From the NCBI GenBank assembly GCA_005656395.1, contig SRSI01000047.1, forward strand, positions 1-64,000: DNA of 64,000 nucleotides, written 5' to 3'. This DNA comes from Strongyloides papillosus (taxonomy: Eukaryota > Nematoda > Chromadorea > Rhabditida > Strongyloididae). The translations under genes were made by a program, and so were the position numbers. Below the pieces are notes generated by a model. The model was not told the origin of the DNA, searched no databases, and was given only the letters and a program-made list of their open reading frames with translations. This document shows positions 21,520-33,717 of this stretch, in pieces (within the stretch, counting starts at the first letter, position 1; every line of letters starts with the position of its first letter).

Positions 21520-21528
21520 TATAAATAT
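21520..21528 (+). promoter_or_regulatory. TATA box of the 21564 gene
   Basis: TATAAATAT lies 44 bp before the ATG, the same distance as in the other two paralogues. Confidence 0.6.
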
Positions 21529-21563
21529 CGTAAAATATTAATGTTAACCGTTCTATTTTCATA

Positions 21564-22001
21564 ATGAAAAGTATTGCATTAGTATTTACATTTGTTCTTC
21601 TTATTAATTTCTTTTTAACTGATTCTTTTGAAATTAGAAGAAGTTTGGATTCTAATAATGAAAACAATGATAACTCATTAATACCTGTAATTTTAAATGA
21701 TGATGAAAACATGAGTGCTATTAACAAACGATCAAAAGGAAAACAAACCGATTCGAATAGTAAAGGTAATTCAAAGTCTAAAAAAGACAAGAAAAAAAAG
21801 AGAAAACATTTACGTAGAAGAAAAGAATCATATGAAGATAGAATGTTGGAAGTTCTGGCAAAAGCAATAAAAAATTTAGCAAGTGGTCTGGCTAAACTTA
21901 CGTTAGATGTACAAATAAGATTAAATGCTGCACCAACAAATTCTTCTTCTAAAACAACAAATTCTACTACTATAACAGGAAAACAAACTAATAAAAGCTA
22001 A
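21564..22001 (+). CDS. small secreted basic protein, paralogue 2
   Basis: This 145-residue protein belongs to the same unnamed family as the genes at 2960 and 24751. It has a signal peptide (MKSIALVF, hydrophobic to about residue 21), an acidic Asn-rich stretch (SLDSNNENNDNS), a very basic segment rich in Lys and Ser, the conserved block RRKESYEDRML and a following helix (about residues 95-120), and a short Thr-rich end. It stops after NKS, earlier than paralogue 3. The bases past the stop still resemble the Lys-rich tail of the relatives, so the C-terminus has probably been shortened by mutation. Secretion is likely; the target is unknown. Confidence 0.75.
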   Translation: MKSIALVFTFVLLINFFLTDSFEIRRSLDSNNENNDNSLIPVILNDDENMSAINKRSKGKQTDSNSKGNSKSKKDKKKKRKHLRRRKESYEDRMLEVLAKAIKNLASGLAKLTLDVQIRLNAAPTNSSSKTTNSTTITGKQTNKS

Positions 22002-22442
22002 TAAATTTACCAAAAAAAAACAGGAAAATAAAAAAAACATCTTTAATTAATTTTTCTGGCTCTGAATTGTATTAAAATATTTTTATTATTAAAAAGAAAT
22101 GAGAAAACTGTTAAGCTGATTGATTTATCAATGAGAAGTAGACTATAAATTAGTGCACATTTGAAGATTAATGCAATATTCTTTATAATTTTTTTTAATA
22201 TTATTTTGCAATGTTTAATATTCTTAAATAATATAACCATATATTAAATAGTATTAAATATTAAATAAATTATTTTTTTTACCGTAATTTAAAAAATTAA
22301 AGATAATAAGTATTTTTTTGTTTTTTGTAGTTGTTTTTAAAAAATAAGTTTAAATGGATCGAAAATTGTGATTCTTATGAATCCAAAATTGTTCTAAATA
22401 ATGTTTAATAGTTGATAAATAATAACAATATTAATTACGAGA
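22002..22442. other. 3' flank of paralogue 2
   Basis: There is no gene. About 150 bp after the stop match the 3' flanks of the other paralogues. Confidence 0.45.
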
Positions 22443-23294
22443 TCTGTCCTTAAAGTAACGAGAATGACCATTTTATGGTTCTCACAAGCACTAAAAAAAG
22501 TGGGAATAAGGATTGTAGGTGAACTTTTCCTCTGCAGATTAACATACTTCCCATTTCAATATGAGTAATACGAAACTTAGTACATTAAAAACAATATTAC
22601 CATGTTTTCATCTTCGTTACGTCAAAAATATTATTCTTGTCAAAAAAAATTTTAATCCTTTTAACAGTGAACACGCAAAAGAGTGTCTAACAATGTTAAA
22701 CGATTAAATTTTGTGAAAAACATAGAAAAAATGCTACAAAACTTTGAAAATATGAAACGAGTATATGAAGGAAAATTTTTTTTACCACCTCAATGTTATT
22801 ATGTATAGAACCCTCTTTAGAGCACTCGTTAAGGCTGACTATACATTTTCTAAATTTCTAAGATAGTGCTTTTTTAGATAGTTTTTAGTTTTAAAGAGAA
22901 AAAAGAAGTTACACGGTGTAGATTGGGACTACAGAGAGCATAAAGTTTCTAAAGTAAAGTTAGAATAATTGTGAAACATAAAAAGTTTCTAACAGGCAAT
23001 GATAAATGACGCAATATATAATTATAATAGTTAGCTTGTGTGTTTTTATCTCTAATATCTTGTTTTTATTTTTTAAATTTTTGTGCCATCTAAAAAAATG
23101 ATATTTTGAAGTGATGAGAATGGAAAACATGACTACACTTTTTTTAAGTAGTAGGTTCTGCAGAACTCATAATCAAACGTAAAATATCTCATTTTATAGA
23201 AGGAGAATTTCCTCTACAAACTCCGATTCTTACTTTCTTAATTCAGTACTTATGATGACCGTAAAATAATCATTCTCACTGCTTTTTGGACAGA
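22443..23294. mobile_element. 850-bp inverted-repeat element, copy 1
   Basis: The arms of roughly 250 bp at each end are inverted copies: left from CTGTCC and GAGAATGA at 22444, right ending TCATTCTCACTGC and GGACAG at about 23293. The element at 50370-51221 has the same ends and the same size. There is no transposase. It is a non-autonomous, foldback-like DNA transposon; the superfamily is not identified. Confidence 0.7.
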
Positions 23295-23302
23295 CCGCAT
23301 AT

Positions 23303-23945
23303 ATACAATGTATTTCAAAAAAGGGTACATTTTTTTAAAATTTTAATAACTCCGTTCACTTTCAACCGATTTTAAAAATTTTTTACTAGTCTATGGCTAA
23401 CACTTTGGAGTTTGTTTATTATAAAGATATTTTAAAAAACAAATGTTTTTAAGTTATTAAATTTAATTTTAGAACAGTGTGTATTTAGAAAAACAAACAT
23501 TTTTTGTAAAGTCATAACATCATTTGACCTAACTTCAATAGATTTTTCCTTCTAAAACAATATAAAAACGTTCATATATAGAACAGAGAATGAAAATAAA
23601 GAAGAATAAAAGAAAACAATTAAGAAAGCCCTTGAAGTGATGATAAGAAAGTTCTGGATAAAATTCCTATAAATTATAAAAAAAATTTAATCATGCTTAA
23701 ATCAAGATTGATGTCACTTTAAGCATCTTTTTTAAATAAAAATCTGATGAAATTTAAAAAAAAACTTATCACTCTTGTTAGATTTAATTTTGCAGCAAAA
23801 AAATCAAAAAATTGGAAAACTTCTTTTTCTCAATGGAAATCCAAAATCCTAGCTACAGATTGGAGAAATTCATTCTAAAATCGATTAAAAATCAGCGGAG
23901 TTAATATAATTTAAAAAAGAATGCAATTATTTGAAACACCGTGTA
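23303..23945. mobile_element. Tc1/mariner-like relic with ~100-bp inverted repeats
   Basis: The left arm starts ATACAATGTATTTCAAAAAA (23303) and the right arm, read in reverse, starts ATACACGGTGTTTCAAA. The similarity continues inward for about 100 bp (shared TTAATAACTCCG and CCGATTTTA). Between them, near 23625-23715, the + strand resembles the C-terminal end of a Tc1-type transposase, with stops. It directly follows the inverted-repeat element ending at 23294. Confidence 0.65.
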
Positions 23946-24033
23946 TTACAACATAAAGTAATATCGTACATTAAATTACCAAAATTTAAACTCTTTTTTG
24001 TTTTGTAAATATTTAAGGGTATTTGCTAATTGT

Positions 24034-24300
24034 TTATCTACACCGGACATCAATACTAAGAAACATTGCAAATTCTATACCCAATGTTAGAAGAATTTTA
24101 AATCTGTTACTATATTGAATCCAGAGTTCTAAAATACTTTGACAGCTTTCATAATATTCATAGTGAATAAAATCCAAATATTCATCAATTTTAAAGTATT
24201 GAGTTGGTCTTATTATAAGATTGAATTCATCATCTGATTTTGTTTTTATATTTTGGTCATTATTGTTATTTGAAATAGAAGTATTTAGCTTCTCTTCCAA
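24034..24300 (-). other. unassigned open frame, 88 codons
   Basis: The frame is open for 88 codons, which is long for DNA this AT-rich, and the composition is protein-like (a stretch with EYLDFIHYEYYESCQ). It has no in-frame ATG near its start, no signal peptide and no domain I know. It may be one exon of a decayed gene, or chance. Confidence 0.25.
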
Positions 24301-24706
24301 GATATTTTTTTATTAAATATTTGTTTAAAAATTTTTATGGCTTGATTTACTAATTTGTATAAAATTAAGCCAAACCTGATTAATAGATTTAGTTTATAAA
24401 CAGTTTACTGTGGTTTATGGTTTATCGAAGCTCTATTTAATACCACTTTTTGAGCGAAAATTAGTTTAAATGAATATTTTAAAGATTGTAAACAATAAGC
24501 CGAGAACCCTTTTTATGAGATAATTTCATACATTTTATAAAATAATTGTTTATTTAATAAATCTCCAATGAACATATATATTTTTTAATAAAATTAACAG
24601 TTAAATTTATAAAATATTTTAAAATGTATATTTGTTCAATGAAAAATTAATATTAATAGTGAAAATAAATTAGTTTAATTTCTGATAAGAATAAATAATT
24701 TAAAAG

Positions 24707-24715
24707 TATAAATAT
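24707..24715 (+). promoter_or_regulatory. TATA box of the 24751 gene
   Basis: TATAAATAT lies 44 bp before the ATG, as in the two paralogues. Confidence 0.6.
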
Positions 24716-24750
24716 CGTAAAAATTCAATGATAACCGTTCTATTTTCATA

Positions 24751-25233
24751 ATGAAAAGTATTGCATTAGTATTTGCATTTGTTCTTCTTATTAATTTCTT
24801 ATTAACTGATTCTTTTGAAATTAGAAGTTTGGATTCTAATAATGAAAACAATGATAACTCGTTAATGCCTGTAATTTTAAATGATAATGAAGACATGAGT
24901 GCTATTAACAAACGATCAAAAGAAAAACATACTGATTCAAATAGTAAAGGTAATTCAAAGTCAAAAAAAGACAAGAAAAAAGAAATAAAACACTTACGTG
25001 GAAGAAAAGAATCATACGTAGATAGAATGTTGAGAGTTCTTGCAAAAACAATAAATGATTTAACAAAAAGCATGACCAGCTTAATATTAGAAGTAAAATT
25101 AAGATTAGATGTCGTACAAACAGTTCCTCCTTCTAAAACAACAAATTCTACAACTTTAACAACAAAACCAACTACTGAAAAATCACTAAATTTTTCAAAA
25201 AAGTCAAATAAAACAAAAAAATTGTCTAAATAA
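24751..25233 (+). CDS. small secreted basic protein, paralogue 3
   Basis: This 160-residue protein is the closest relative of the 21564 gene and shares its signal peptide, the SLDSNNENNDNS stretch, the Lys/Ser-rich basic region, the RKESYVDRML block and the SKTTNSTT segment. It keeps a C-terminal Ser/Lys tail (SLNFSKKSNKTKKLSK) that paralogue 2 has lost. Compared with paralogue 2 it lacks two residues in EIR(R)(S)L. It is about 2.7 kb from paralogue 2, and the two upstream regions are alike for some 300 bp. No function is known; secretion is expected. Confidence 0.75.
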   Translation: MKSIALVFAFVLLINFLLTDSFEIRSLDSNNENNDNSLMPVILNDNEDMSAINKRSKEKHTDSNSKGNSKSKKDKKKEIKHLRGRKESYVDRMLRVLAKTINDLTKSMTSLILEVKLRLDVVQTVPPSKTTNSTTLTTKPTTEKSLNFSKKSNKTKKLSK

Positions 25234-25780
25234 TTCTTGTAATATTGAATTATATAAAAATATTTTTATTATAGTGAAGAAGAAATGAGAAAACTATTAA
25301 ATTTATTGTTTTATCGATAAGGAGAGAGGTTTAAACTGGTCGTTATTTGGAGATTAAAACGATATTCTTTTATTAATTTTTTAACATTCTTTTATAATTT
25401 TTAACATTCATTTTAAATAATGTAAGCCTTTTTATAGTGTTAGGAAGCTAATAAATTATCTTCTATATAAAAAGGATCAAAATAAGCATTTTTTATAGTT
25501 AATTTAACGTATTTTAATTTCAAGTCATTAGGAATACTCTTTCTACTAAATTATAAAGAGTTAGACCGAATAAATATAAAATTCATCATGTTCAAATGTC
25601 TATAATATTTCTACATTTTATATCTTTTTACTACAAAATGGGTAAAATTAGATGAAAAAAATGAAAATATAGCAATAATTTTTGATAGATATGATAAGAC
25701 ACGAATACACAAAATAAATTAACTATAGACAACAACTCTATAAAGTAGCCACGAAATCACGAGCCGATTTTAAAACAAAT
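25234..25780. other. 3' flank of paralogue 3, then nothing recognised
   Basis: The first 150 bp match the 3' flanks of the other paralogues. I see nothing in the rest. Confidence 0.4.
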
Positions 25781-25789
25781 TTAACTTAA

Positions 25790-27960
25790 CGGAATAATAA
25801 TTTTAATAAAAAAAGTCTCTCTTTTATCTAGAAAATTAAGCGTTTCATCACTTCTTACAAAAGCATCCATTTTAAAGATAATCTTTCCATATTTTCTTAG
25901 TACTTTCAAGTTAAAAGAGAGATTCTTTCTCCACTCAAGTTTAAGAGGTTTAAATAAACAGACATTAGCATAATTAGCTTTGTCATACACTTTAAAAGTT
26001 TAAATGTTGAAGACCTTATCTTTATTCGAGCGAGAAACTTTTGAAACGTCAAAGTTAAGATAGATTTTCTGTAATCTATGTCAACTTTAGGATGGTTCGA
26101 AGAGCGTCTAAGAAAAATTAATATGAAGAATGTGGTGTTGTCAGTCAATACTAGAACGCATTTGAATCCACGATTACACATTTGTACTGGTCTTAACATT
26201 TCCATGTAGCATCAGTTATTGATTTATCTACAGTAGGTATTTTGCGAGTCAGAAGAGATTCAACTGGTTTGGGATTGAATTGAGAACATACGACACAAAA
26301 TTTTACCGAATGTTTGATAAAATTTTTAAGTTGGAAAAATATACAAATTGAGCAATATGATTCTAAAGTTTGAGGTACGAGGAATGACCTTCACGTTTAT
26401 GACAAATTTCAACTAATGTTGAAGCAATGAATTATGGAATTAAAAACAACATGTCTTTTCTCTTTGTTTTGGCAATTTTCTATTTCAACAACATCATTCA
26501 CATTAAAAGCTGGCATATTAATTAAGAATTTGTTCACAAGTACATATTAAATGATTAGATTCAAAGATTTTTCTCGTGACAAATTTAATGCTTTCAAATT
26601 ATTAAAAGATCGTTTCTGTACCTCTAAAATATTAGTTTAATTGTAAAAAATTCTGATTCGCAATCTTAGTATAAAGAATACTGCTAGTACTAACGAATTT
26701 AGTGTAGATAAAGTCACTAGTAGCTAATTCTACACCACCAAGCTTATTAGAAAACAGTGTTGAATCTGGGATAATGATTTTCTTGAAGCGACCGCGTTGC
26801 TTTTTCAAATTTGTAAGTAAACGTTTATTTGGGAGGCCACGAATTATTTTCATCTCTATAATAGGACTATCTTTCTTTGGCAATAAATATATATTACTCG
26901 TAGGATTTTTTTAGATTAAAATTGAACTGTCTTAAAAATTTCATTAGTGACATTTCATTGGACTTTTTATCAATAGCTTCCTTTTCGTTGAACTGATAAA
27001 CATGAATGAGTTGGCTACATTTAAGATCGATAAAATAAGAGAACGTTTGCTTTAAAACTTTCTGACCAACAATAAATCAAAATCGGATAGATTATCTTTG
27101 ATATCAATAGGTTTATTAACAATGTAGTATGAGACTTGAGATTAATAATAATTTCTTTGTTTTTACGTTTGCACCATTTATCATCTTGTAAAGCTGCAAT
27201 ATTTATTTTTATATCTTAATCATCAAGATCCAAAAGTTTTAGTAATTTTGGACTAATAACGTCGATAATGGAACAAGCATCTAATCCAACAAAATATTTT
27301 TTGTTATCAATAGCAGTCATTTTAGTTAGAGTTACAACTAGGAGATAGATCTTCGCATGAAAATTAATTATCATTTCAGATTCTTTTATCGCAAGTGGTG
27401 ATAGACTATATAGATATTATTCATAAAACGTAGAGGAGTAAGACCGTAATACGATTTTATTATTTATTGTGTTATTTTATCTTTGCTTGGATTTGCACTT
27501 CTCACCAGTATAAGAAAGATGATTGTATCTTGTACATCTAGGCTTATCATTTTTATTATTCTTACGAATGTCGTTGGATATAGGTTTCTCTTTTGTAATT
27601 ATGATTCATACGGTTAAATTTTTATCTTAGGCTTTTGTCAAGGTAATATCTGTATTTTTACTATTTCGATGAATTTAGCAAGGCTTGTAGAAGAAATATC
27701 TTGAATACGTTAATTGACTTTGATAGTTATTATTTCACTGCAATAAAAGCGTATCTCGTCTCTTTTATCTCTGAAACTTTATCAAGAAACTAGATTTTCA
27801 TATACTTGGTCATGTTTTTGATAATTTTCTTCAGTATCATTAACCTTCCGTATCTTTTTTCTTCTTAGAACATTTAGCTTTACCAGCCTATTAACTTCTT
27901 ACATTCACTACTGACTTGGGGTAATCTCAACCTGCGATCATTTGGTGCGATAATTATAAT
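25790..27960 (-). pseudogene. decayed, internally deleted gypsy-type retroelement
   Basis: Reading on the - strand from right to left: a cysteine/histidine piece like a zinc knuckle (about 27500-27560); a protease-like segment (FVGLDACS, about 27240-27320); two degenerate AT-hook-like pieces (IIRGLPNKR and KKQRGRFKK, 26790-26850); a CxxC piece of the integrase zinc domain (about 26290); an integrase core piece (RPVQMCNRGFKCVLVLTD, about 26110-26205); and a C-terminal integrase region (KPLKLEWRKNLSFN, about 25890-25960). Only about 360 bp separates protease from AT-hooks, so reverse transcriptase and RNase H are mostly gone. There are many stops and frameshifts. The order matches the intact element at 8029, with AT-hooks before integrase, so it is a relative. 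No LTR was identified. Confidence 0.7.
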
Positions 27961-28195
27961 ATCGCATAACAGTTATTTTTTCATTTTAGGATATTTATAT
28001 TAAATACGACAAATTTAAAGTAATTTATATATTTAAAATTTAATTTTACTATATTTTAATGACTTTAGTGTATGAACAAAAAAAATTTTCTGAATTTTTA
28101 ATATTATTAACAATGAATTTAAAAAAAAAATTTTTTAATTTTAAATATTACAATAAAACATTAAAAAAACCCACAAATAGAAAAATTTTCTCGTA

Positions 28196-29671
28196 TCATA
28201 TAATCTTCCTAATTAAACTAAAATATTCTACGATTGATTTTTCTTTAAAATTGAAATCATTGTAAATTTCACTTAAACATTTTTTTTTTGAAATCTTAGG
28301 CGTATCATGAGTTCTAAAAAAATCTGATAATAACTGAAGTTCTACAGTCAAAAGTGCCTTAAATAGTTTCTCTATCGTATCGTTTTTTTTGAAAGACGGG
28401 ATCCTATTTATGAATGAATGAAAAGTTTCACAAATATTGTATGTTCTAAGATCTTGTTTAAAAACTGAAAGATTCTCAATCTTATAAGTACCACTATTTT
28501 TCTTCTTACGCCATTCATTTCGTAAATATTCAATAAAGGCATTTATTCCTTGATTATGGGAATTACTAACGGAATATTCTTGCAACTTAAAAATAACATA
28601 TTCAAATCCTTAATTTATTTTTGATTCAGATAAATGTGGTAGCAAATAAATTATTTGTACAATAATCTCGTAGCTTTTTCATATTTACATCAGAACGAAG
28701 ATTATGAGATATAGATTTTTTTTTGTACCGAAGTTGTAAATCCTCTTTTTTTCAAATTACGTTGTATAGATTGGTTGAATTGAAATAAACATAACTTGTG
28801 ACATTTTATAAGACGTATATTTTTAAATGTTTTCAATACTGCTATCTCTTTATCAGACATCACAGTAATTTCACTCCAGTCTATTTTTTCAACAACATTT
28901 TGATTATCAAAAAAGCACAAACATAATTAAAAAAAATTTTGTATGTATGTGCCTTTTTTGACTTCAAAAAACCAAAAAAAAATGGCAGAGATCTTTTAAA
29001 ACTATTACAAATATGCATAGAATACAATTGCGAAAAACTTCTACATGATTTTTGAAAAGTCCCGTCAAGAAGTAAAAATTTAGCATATTTTACTTGTTTT
29101 GCCGTTGATAGTGCACAATATTCAATACCAACATTATCATCAAAATTCTGAAAACATGGTTCATTATTTAATGACTTTACTTTTTCTAAAACAACTTTTG
29201 AATCAAATATTCTTTTTCTCTTGGAATAAGAATTTTTAAATTTTGCAAAAGACAAAAATGTTTTTTTGTAGTAAAAGCTAATGTATTTATACTGTTGGAA
29301 CTACAAAAATTTACAATATGTTTCAAAAACTTTTTATAAGCTTCGGTTGAAAGCAATCTACTATCTATTGCCTCTTGTGTAAGAATTAAAAACAAAGATT
29401 CCGTAATAACTGTGTATAAAAAAACACTTTCATATTCGGGGTGATGAACACCAGTAGGACATAATTAAGAATTACTATCTGTCTTTATTTCTTTACCATA
29501 AATTGAACGACAATGACAACATCGACCTTTTATAAAACGTTTTCCTTTAATTGCAAAAAAATCACTATCAAAATTTTGGAAAATAAATTTTTTTAAGCCC
29601 GTACTTCTTTGACTAAGAAGATTTTTAATAACCTCTTTATCATATTTAGTTTTCAAAATAGCTAGATCCAA
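28196..29671 (-). pseudogene. MULE (Mutator-like) transposase relic
   Basis: Five overlapping open frames in different phases together read as one MULE transposase. From the N-terminal side (right): a RCCHCR zinc-finger-like piece (about 29495-29520); the core segment LLLDGTFQKS with QLYSMH and FFFGFLKSKKAHTY (about 28960-29080), carrying the first catalytic acid in DGTF; TVMSDKEIAV (about 28845), with the second acid; KCHKLCLFQFNQSIQ matching the C...H block; and a C-terminal region (FIEYLRNEWRKKK, HSFINR). Several frameshifts and stops break it. A hAT-like element begins 20 bp to its right. Confidence 0.78.
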
Positions 29672-29690
29672 TGAAAAATTGCTACTAGTA

Positions 29691-30590
29691 CGAGAATCCG
29701 GAGCGAGGCGAAGCGGAGCGAATACTTAAAAAAGTTTATATGGTGCTCCGGAGCGGATACAGAGCAGATCCGCAGATAGGAAAAATTGCCGCAGCATAAA
29801 CTAATGTGACGTCTAAAAAAATATAAAGCATGTATATTAACAGTAAATTAATGTTGTGTTCTTTTCAGAATCTCTTTATTGTAAAGCTTTAACCCTTAGG
29901 TACCCTAAAAACTCTTTCTAGAGTAGTATAAAATGAGGTTAAGATCTAACTGTGTAGTAGTTAAAATAATATGATAAAAATTGTAGCAATGTAAAAAAGG
30001 GCTAAAATTTAATAGGCACTTTGTTGTTGATAAATATTCTAAAAAAATTTCTTTTCATTATGTGTTTTTTTTTATTTTTTTGTTAAAACAACGTGTACTT
30101 TAATCTTTAAAAGAAACCTAAGAAATATCAATTCAAATAATTTGCCTAAAGCATAGTGCAAATTATTTTAACAAAGAATAAAATGGCGTGTTCTATACTT
30201 AGTCCAAAAGGAGTTATTAGGATATCCTAGGAATTTTAATATTTAGAATTAGTAAGGGGATGCGAGGGTTAAATCTAGTAAACATTTGACGAAATAGTAA
30301 AATTTTTGAAAAAATTAAATTGTATTTTCTACTATATGTTCTAAAATATGATTTAAATATTTTTGCTGTTTCTTTAATAAATTTTCCGTTCTAGTTAATT
30401 TCAAAAGATTTGAAAATATACTAAACATTATAACAAATATTAAAACGCTGTATAATTATATTTTTGTATAACGACATTTTAAGATATTTGAATTTACAAG
30501 TATCCGCGAATACTTATATGGATCGGGGCGGATAGTAAAATTCTCAATACTGATCTGCTCCGGATAGTCAACTATCCGCTCCAAGTGCTG
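29691..30590. mobile_element. hAT-like non-autonomous element
   Basis: The right end read inward starts CAGCACTTGGAGCGGATAG, and the left end starts CGAGAATCCGGAGCG. Both have repeated GGAGCGGATA-type motifs within 100 bp of the end. The 8-bp flanks TACTAGTA (29683) and TACTAACA (30591) agree at six positions, suggesting an 8-bp target duplication as in hAT elements. The 900-bp interior has no ORF. It sits at the junction between the MULE relic and the gypsy relic. Confidence 0.6.
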
Positions 30591-30612
30591 TACTAACATC
30601 TACTTATAGCCA

Positions 30613-31925
30613 TTAATTCTTTATACGTAGCACATCGTTTTTTTTAGTTGCAAATAATTGTTTACTATAGAATGATATTGAAACTTCTTCACCATTTCTT
30701 ATTTGAGATAATGCACTACCTATAGAATGATTACTAGAAGCAGTTGTCAGAATAAAGTCATCTTCGAGAACAGAATAATGACAAAATTTAGGATTTGACA
30801 TGGCATTTATTAATTTCTTATAAGATTCTTTAGCATTATCATTCCATATTAATTTTCTATACTTCTTCTTAAGTATATTATCTAAATGATACGTAATTTC
30901 AGCAAAATTTTAAATATAATTTCTGTAGTAATTAGCTGATGCAACAAGCCATTTTAATGCTTTATTTGACTCAGGAAACGGTCTACATAGAAATAATTTA
31001 ATATTTCTTTCATGTGGAGTACTACCGTCTTCGTTTATGTTAAATCCAAGATATTTTATTGATCTACCAAAGAAACTACATTTATCAGACGAGATTTTAA
31101 GATCCGCATCGCGAATTTGAAGTAATACTTCTTTAACCTTACTTTTATGAAATTCCAAACTTCCAACAGTATGTATGACTATATCATCAATATAGTTTGT
31201 ACAAAACTCTTCTAAACCATGTAGAATCTCTTCTCTCAATCTTTGAAATTCACTGCTGTTATTAATATATTCTTGCACCATACGTTTAAATTGATAGACA
31301 CCAAAAAGAGTTTTAACTGCAAGATATTTTGACTCTCAGCGGGTACACCAATTTGAAAGTAAGCATTATTGCAATCCAGTTTCGTATAATAACTACAGCT
31401 TCTCATCTTCAATATAGCATGATTGATTAATAGAGGAGAATAATATATGGGTTGAACAATTGAATTTATTGACCTCATATCGCCTATAGTTCTCTTCCTT
31501 CCATCAGACTTGTTCAAGATCATAATCGGCATTGCATATGGGCTAGGTTTCCTCTCAATCACTCCACTAGCTTCTAGATTATCTAAGTACTCTTTTAACT
31601 TCGGTTTACCAACCTCTTGTACTAATATCATAGCGGGTTTAAAAATCCACACCCATTTTTCAAGACAATACTTTGACATTTAATCTTTCCATTTCTAAGG
31701 TCAAAATCATTCTTTGCAATGATATCATGAAACTCTTTCTTTAATTTTTGTAATTCCCAATGCGTTTATTCAACTTCATCTATGATAGAAACATTCATTT
31801 CAGCTGATTTTTCATCTGCATCATGGGATACAATCTTATCATTCTTTTCATTAAAAGTAACAATCAACTGTTTGAAAATATTCCATCTTAAGATACCATC
31901 ATAAGAACGTTTTGAGAAATATATG
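30613..31925 (-). pseudogene. reverse transcriptase / RNase H part, broken
   Basis: Three frames (31679-31236, 31281-30910 and 30801-30613) give consecutive parts of a gypsy pol: PIMILNKSDGRKRTIGDMRSIN, the core YTKLDCNNAYFQIGVP, YIDDIVIH (the YxDD active site) with FFGRSIKYLGF, and RNase H FILTTASSNHSIGSALSQ, in which the first catalytic Asp of the usual TTDAS is replaced. Frameshifts near 31240-31290 and 30800-30900 separate them. Nothing of integrase follows. Confidence 0.78.
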
Positions 31926-31960
31926 TCACATAAGTACGCATGGCATTTTATGATCTGATT

Positions 31961-33685
31961 TCATACTTTGAATTCCATCTCCTTCTTTGTCTTATATGAT
32001 TTGATAGCACCATTATCATTCAATGTTTTAACATACATAACATCATCATCATTCACATAGCAATTATCATTCTTAAACTTCATAGGTAAGATGGTAATCT
32101 CTGAACCCGTATCGACTAACATTTTAATAGATTCACCATTGTTAATTTTTACTTGTATGATTGGTAACTTATTGTTATTCGGTTTAACCAAATTTATCTC
32201 TCCTTTCATCATATCAGTGGCATTTGTTTTCTTCACATCGCTATGTTTATCATCTTTATTGATAAAATTAATTTCTTTCAATGACGATCTTTCCCTTTTC
32301 TTCTTGTCTCTACAATCTATTTCCTTATGGCCTTTCTTTGAACAGAAATTACTAGTTCCTTGAAATTTACCAGTTCTTTCATTTCTACCTTTATCGTTTT
32401 TAACCATTTTGCTACCTGCATTCATATCATCCCAGTAATCTTTTGCTACCAAGATTGTATGGTCAAAAGGCTCAAAAAGCGGTCTATCGTGTTTGATTAA
32501 GCTTCTAACTATTCCAACTGGTAACAATTCAGCTAAGTGTCGTCTCTTCCTTCTCAACTTATCTTCATGAGATTCTTCAACATAAATAACATCAACTAAT
32601 CTTGATTTCTCATTGCCAACATTAATAATATCAACACTTCTATTAATTTTTAACGACAATAGCTTTTGACAGGCTGCAGCTATGCTTTCTTCACCAGTGT
32701 AGTTACGCTTCAGATAGTCTACCAATCTCTTATGATCATTCTTAATCTCGCGTTGCGTCTGAACATCGTTAGCTACCCTTTCTTTCAAATGTAGCTTGAG
32801 CATTGAAAGCTTCAAATGGGAAAATACTCCATTCAATAACAGCATGCTTTCAAACCTCTCATAGAACAGTTTGAAGCTCTCGTTTGGATCATACGCATCA
32901 ATCTTCACATTTGAGTTGTAAACAGGCATCATTGGCATATGTCGATAGGAACCATATTGCGGATATACAGAATATTGTCTCATTTCCTAAAATTGACGAT
33001 AGCTTTCATTCTCACTAGATACAAATTAACTCATACGCGTGTTTCTTCTTACTCATTCAGACTTTGAAATGTTCGAATAATCTCTTCCAAACTTAGATTG
33101 TTTTACATTCATTAAGCATCTCTGTTGATTAGGACTTCCAGGACCTTTATCACTAACAACAATACTTTCATTATCACTTTTATCACATGAATTAATTTCA
33201 TATCTATCAAATTTACTTTCACAAAATCTCTTATTAATCTTTAAACTTTCCACATGACGTAAATCGACTGATTTCTTTTCACATGTCGGAATAGAGTATC
33301 TCTTCATATCATTTTCAATGAAGCAATTATATTGATACCTATACCTTCAACCAATCTTCTAGCATCAACATTCTTGATCATCATCTTTACTATTATTTAA
33401 AATCAGCGTATTCTCAAAACATTCACCCATGTCACGTACCTGATAGCGTAATGTTTTCACCTCATCATTAGTAGCCATACTACCAATAGATTCATCATAA
33501 TCTTCAATGGGGGGCATATTATTACCAGGATCAGCATCATCTGCTTTAACTGTGCTTTCCTTCTTAGCATCTCTACGAGCTTTTCAAACAATCTTATCAA
33601 ACTCTTTAGATTTCGTTATCACACGTCGGTCTTTCCCAGTAGTTGGTAATGATTTCGGAGCACTTTTACTTCTTGTCTTAACCAT
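31961..33685 (-). pseudogene. gag and protease part, broken
   Basis: The gag start is likely the ATG at 33683-33685, close to the primer-binding site, followed by stops and shifts up to about 33050. The long open piece 32983-31961 (340 codons) holds the rest of gag (YERFESMLLLNG...), a degenerate zinc knuckle (FCSKKGHKEIDC; the first Cys of CxxC is missing upstream) and an aspartic protease (MLVDTGSEITILP). A further piece (33307-33053) is N-terminal gag. Confidence 0.75.
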
Positions 33686-33717
33686 GATTAATGGAGAATA
33701 CTCTTAACTTCAGTCCA

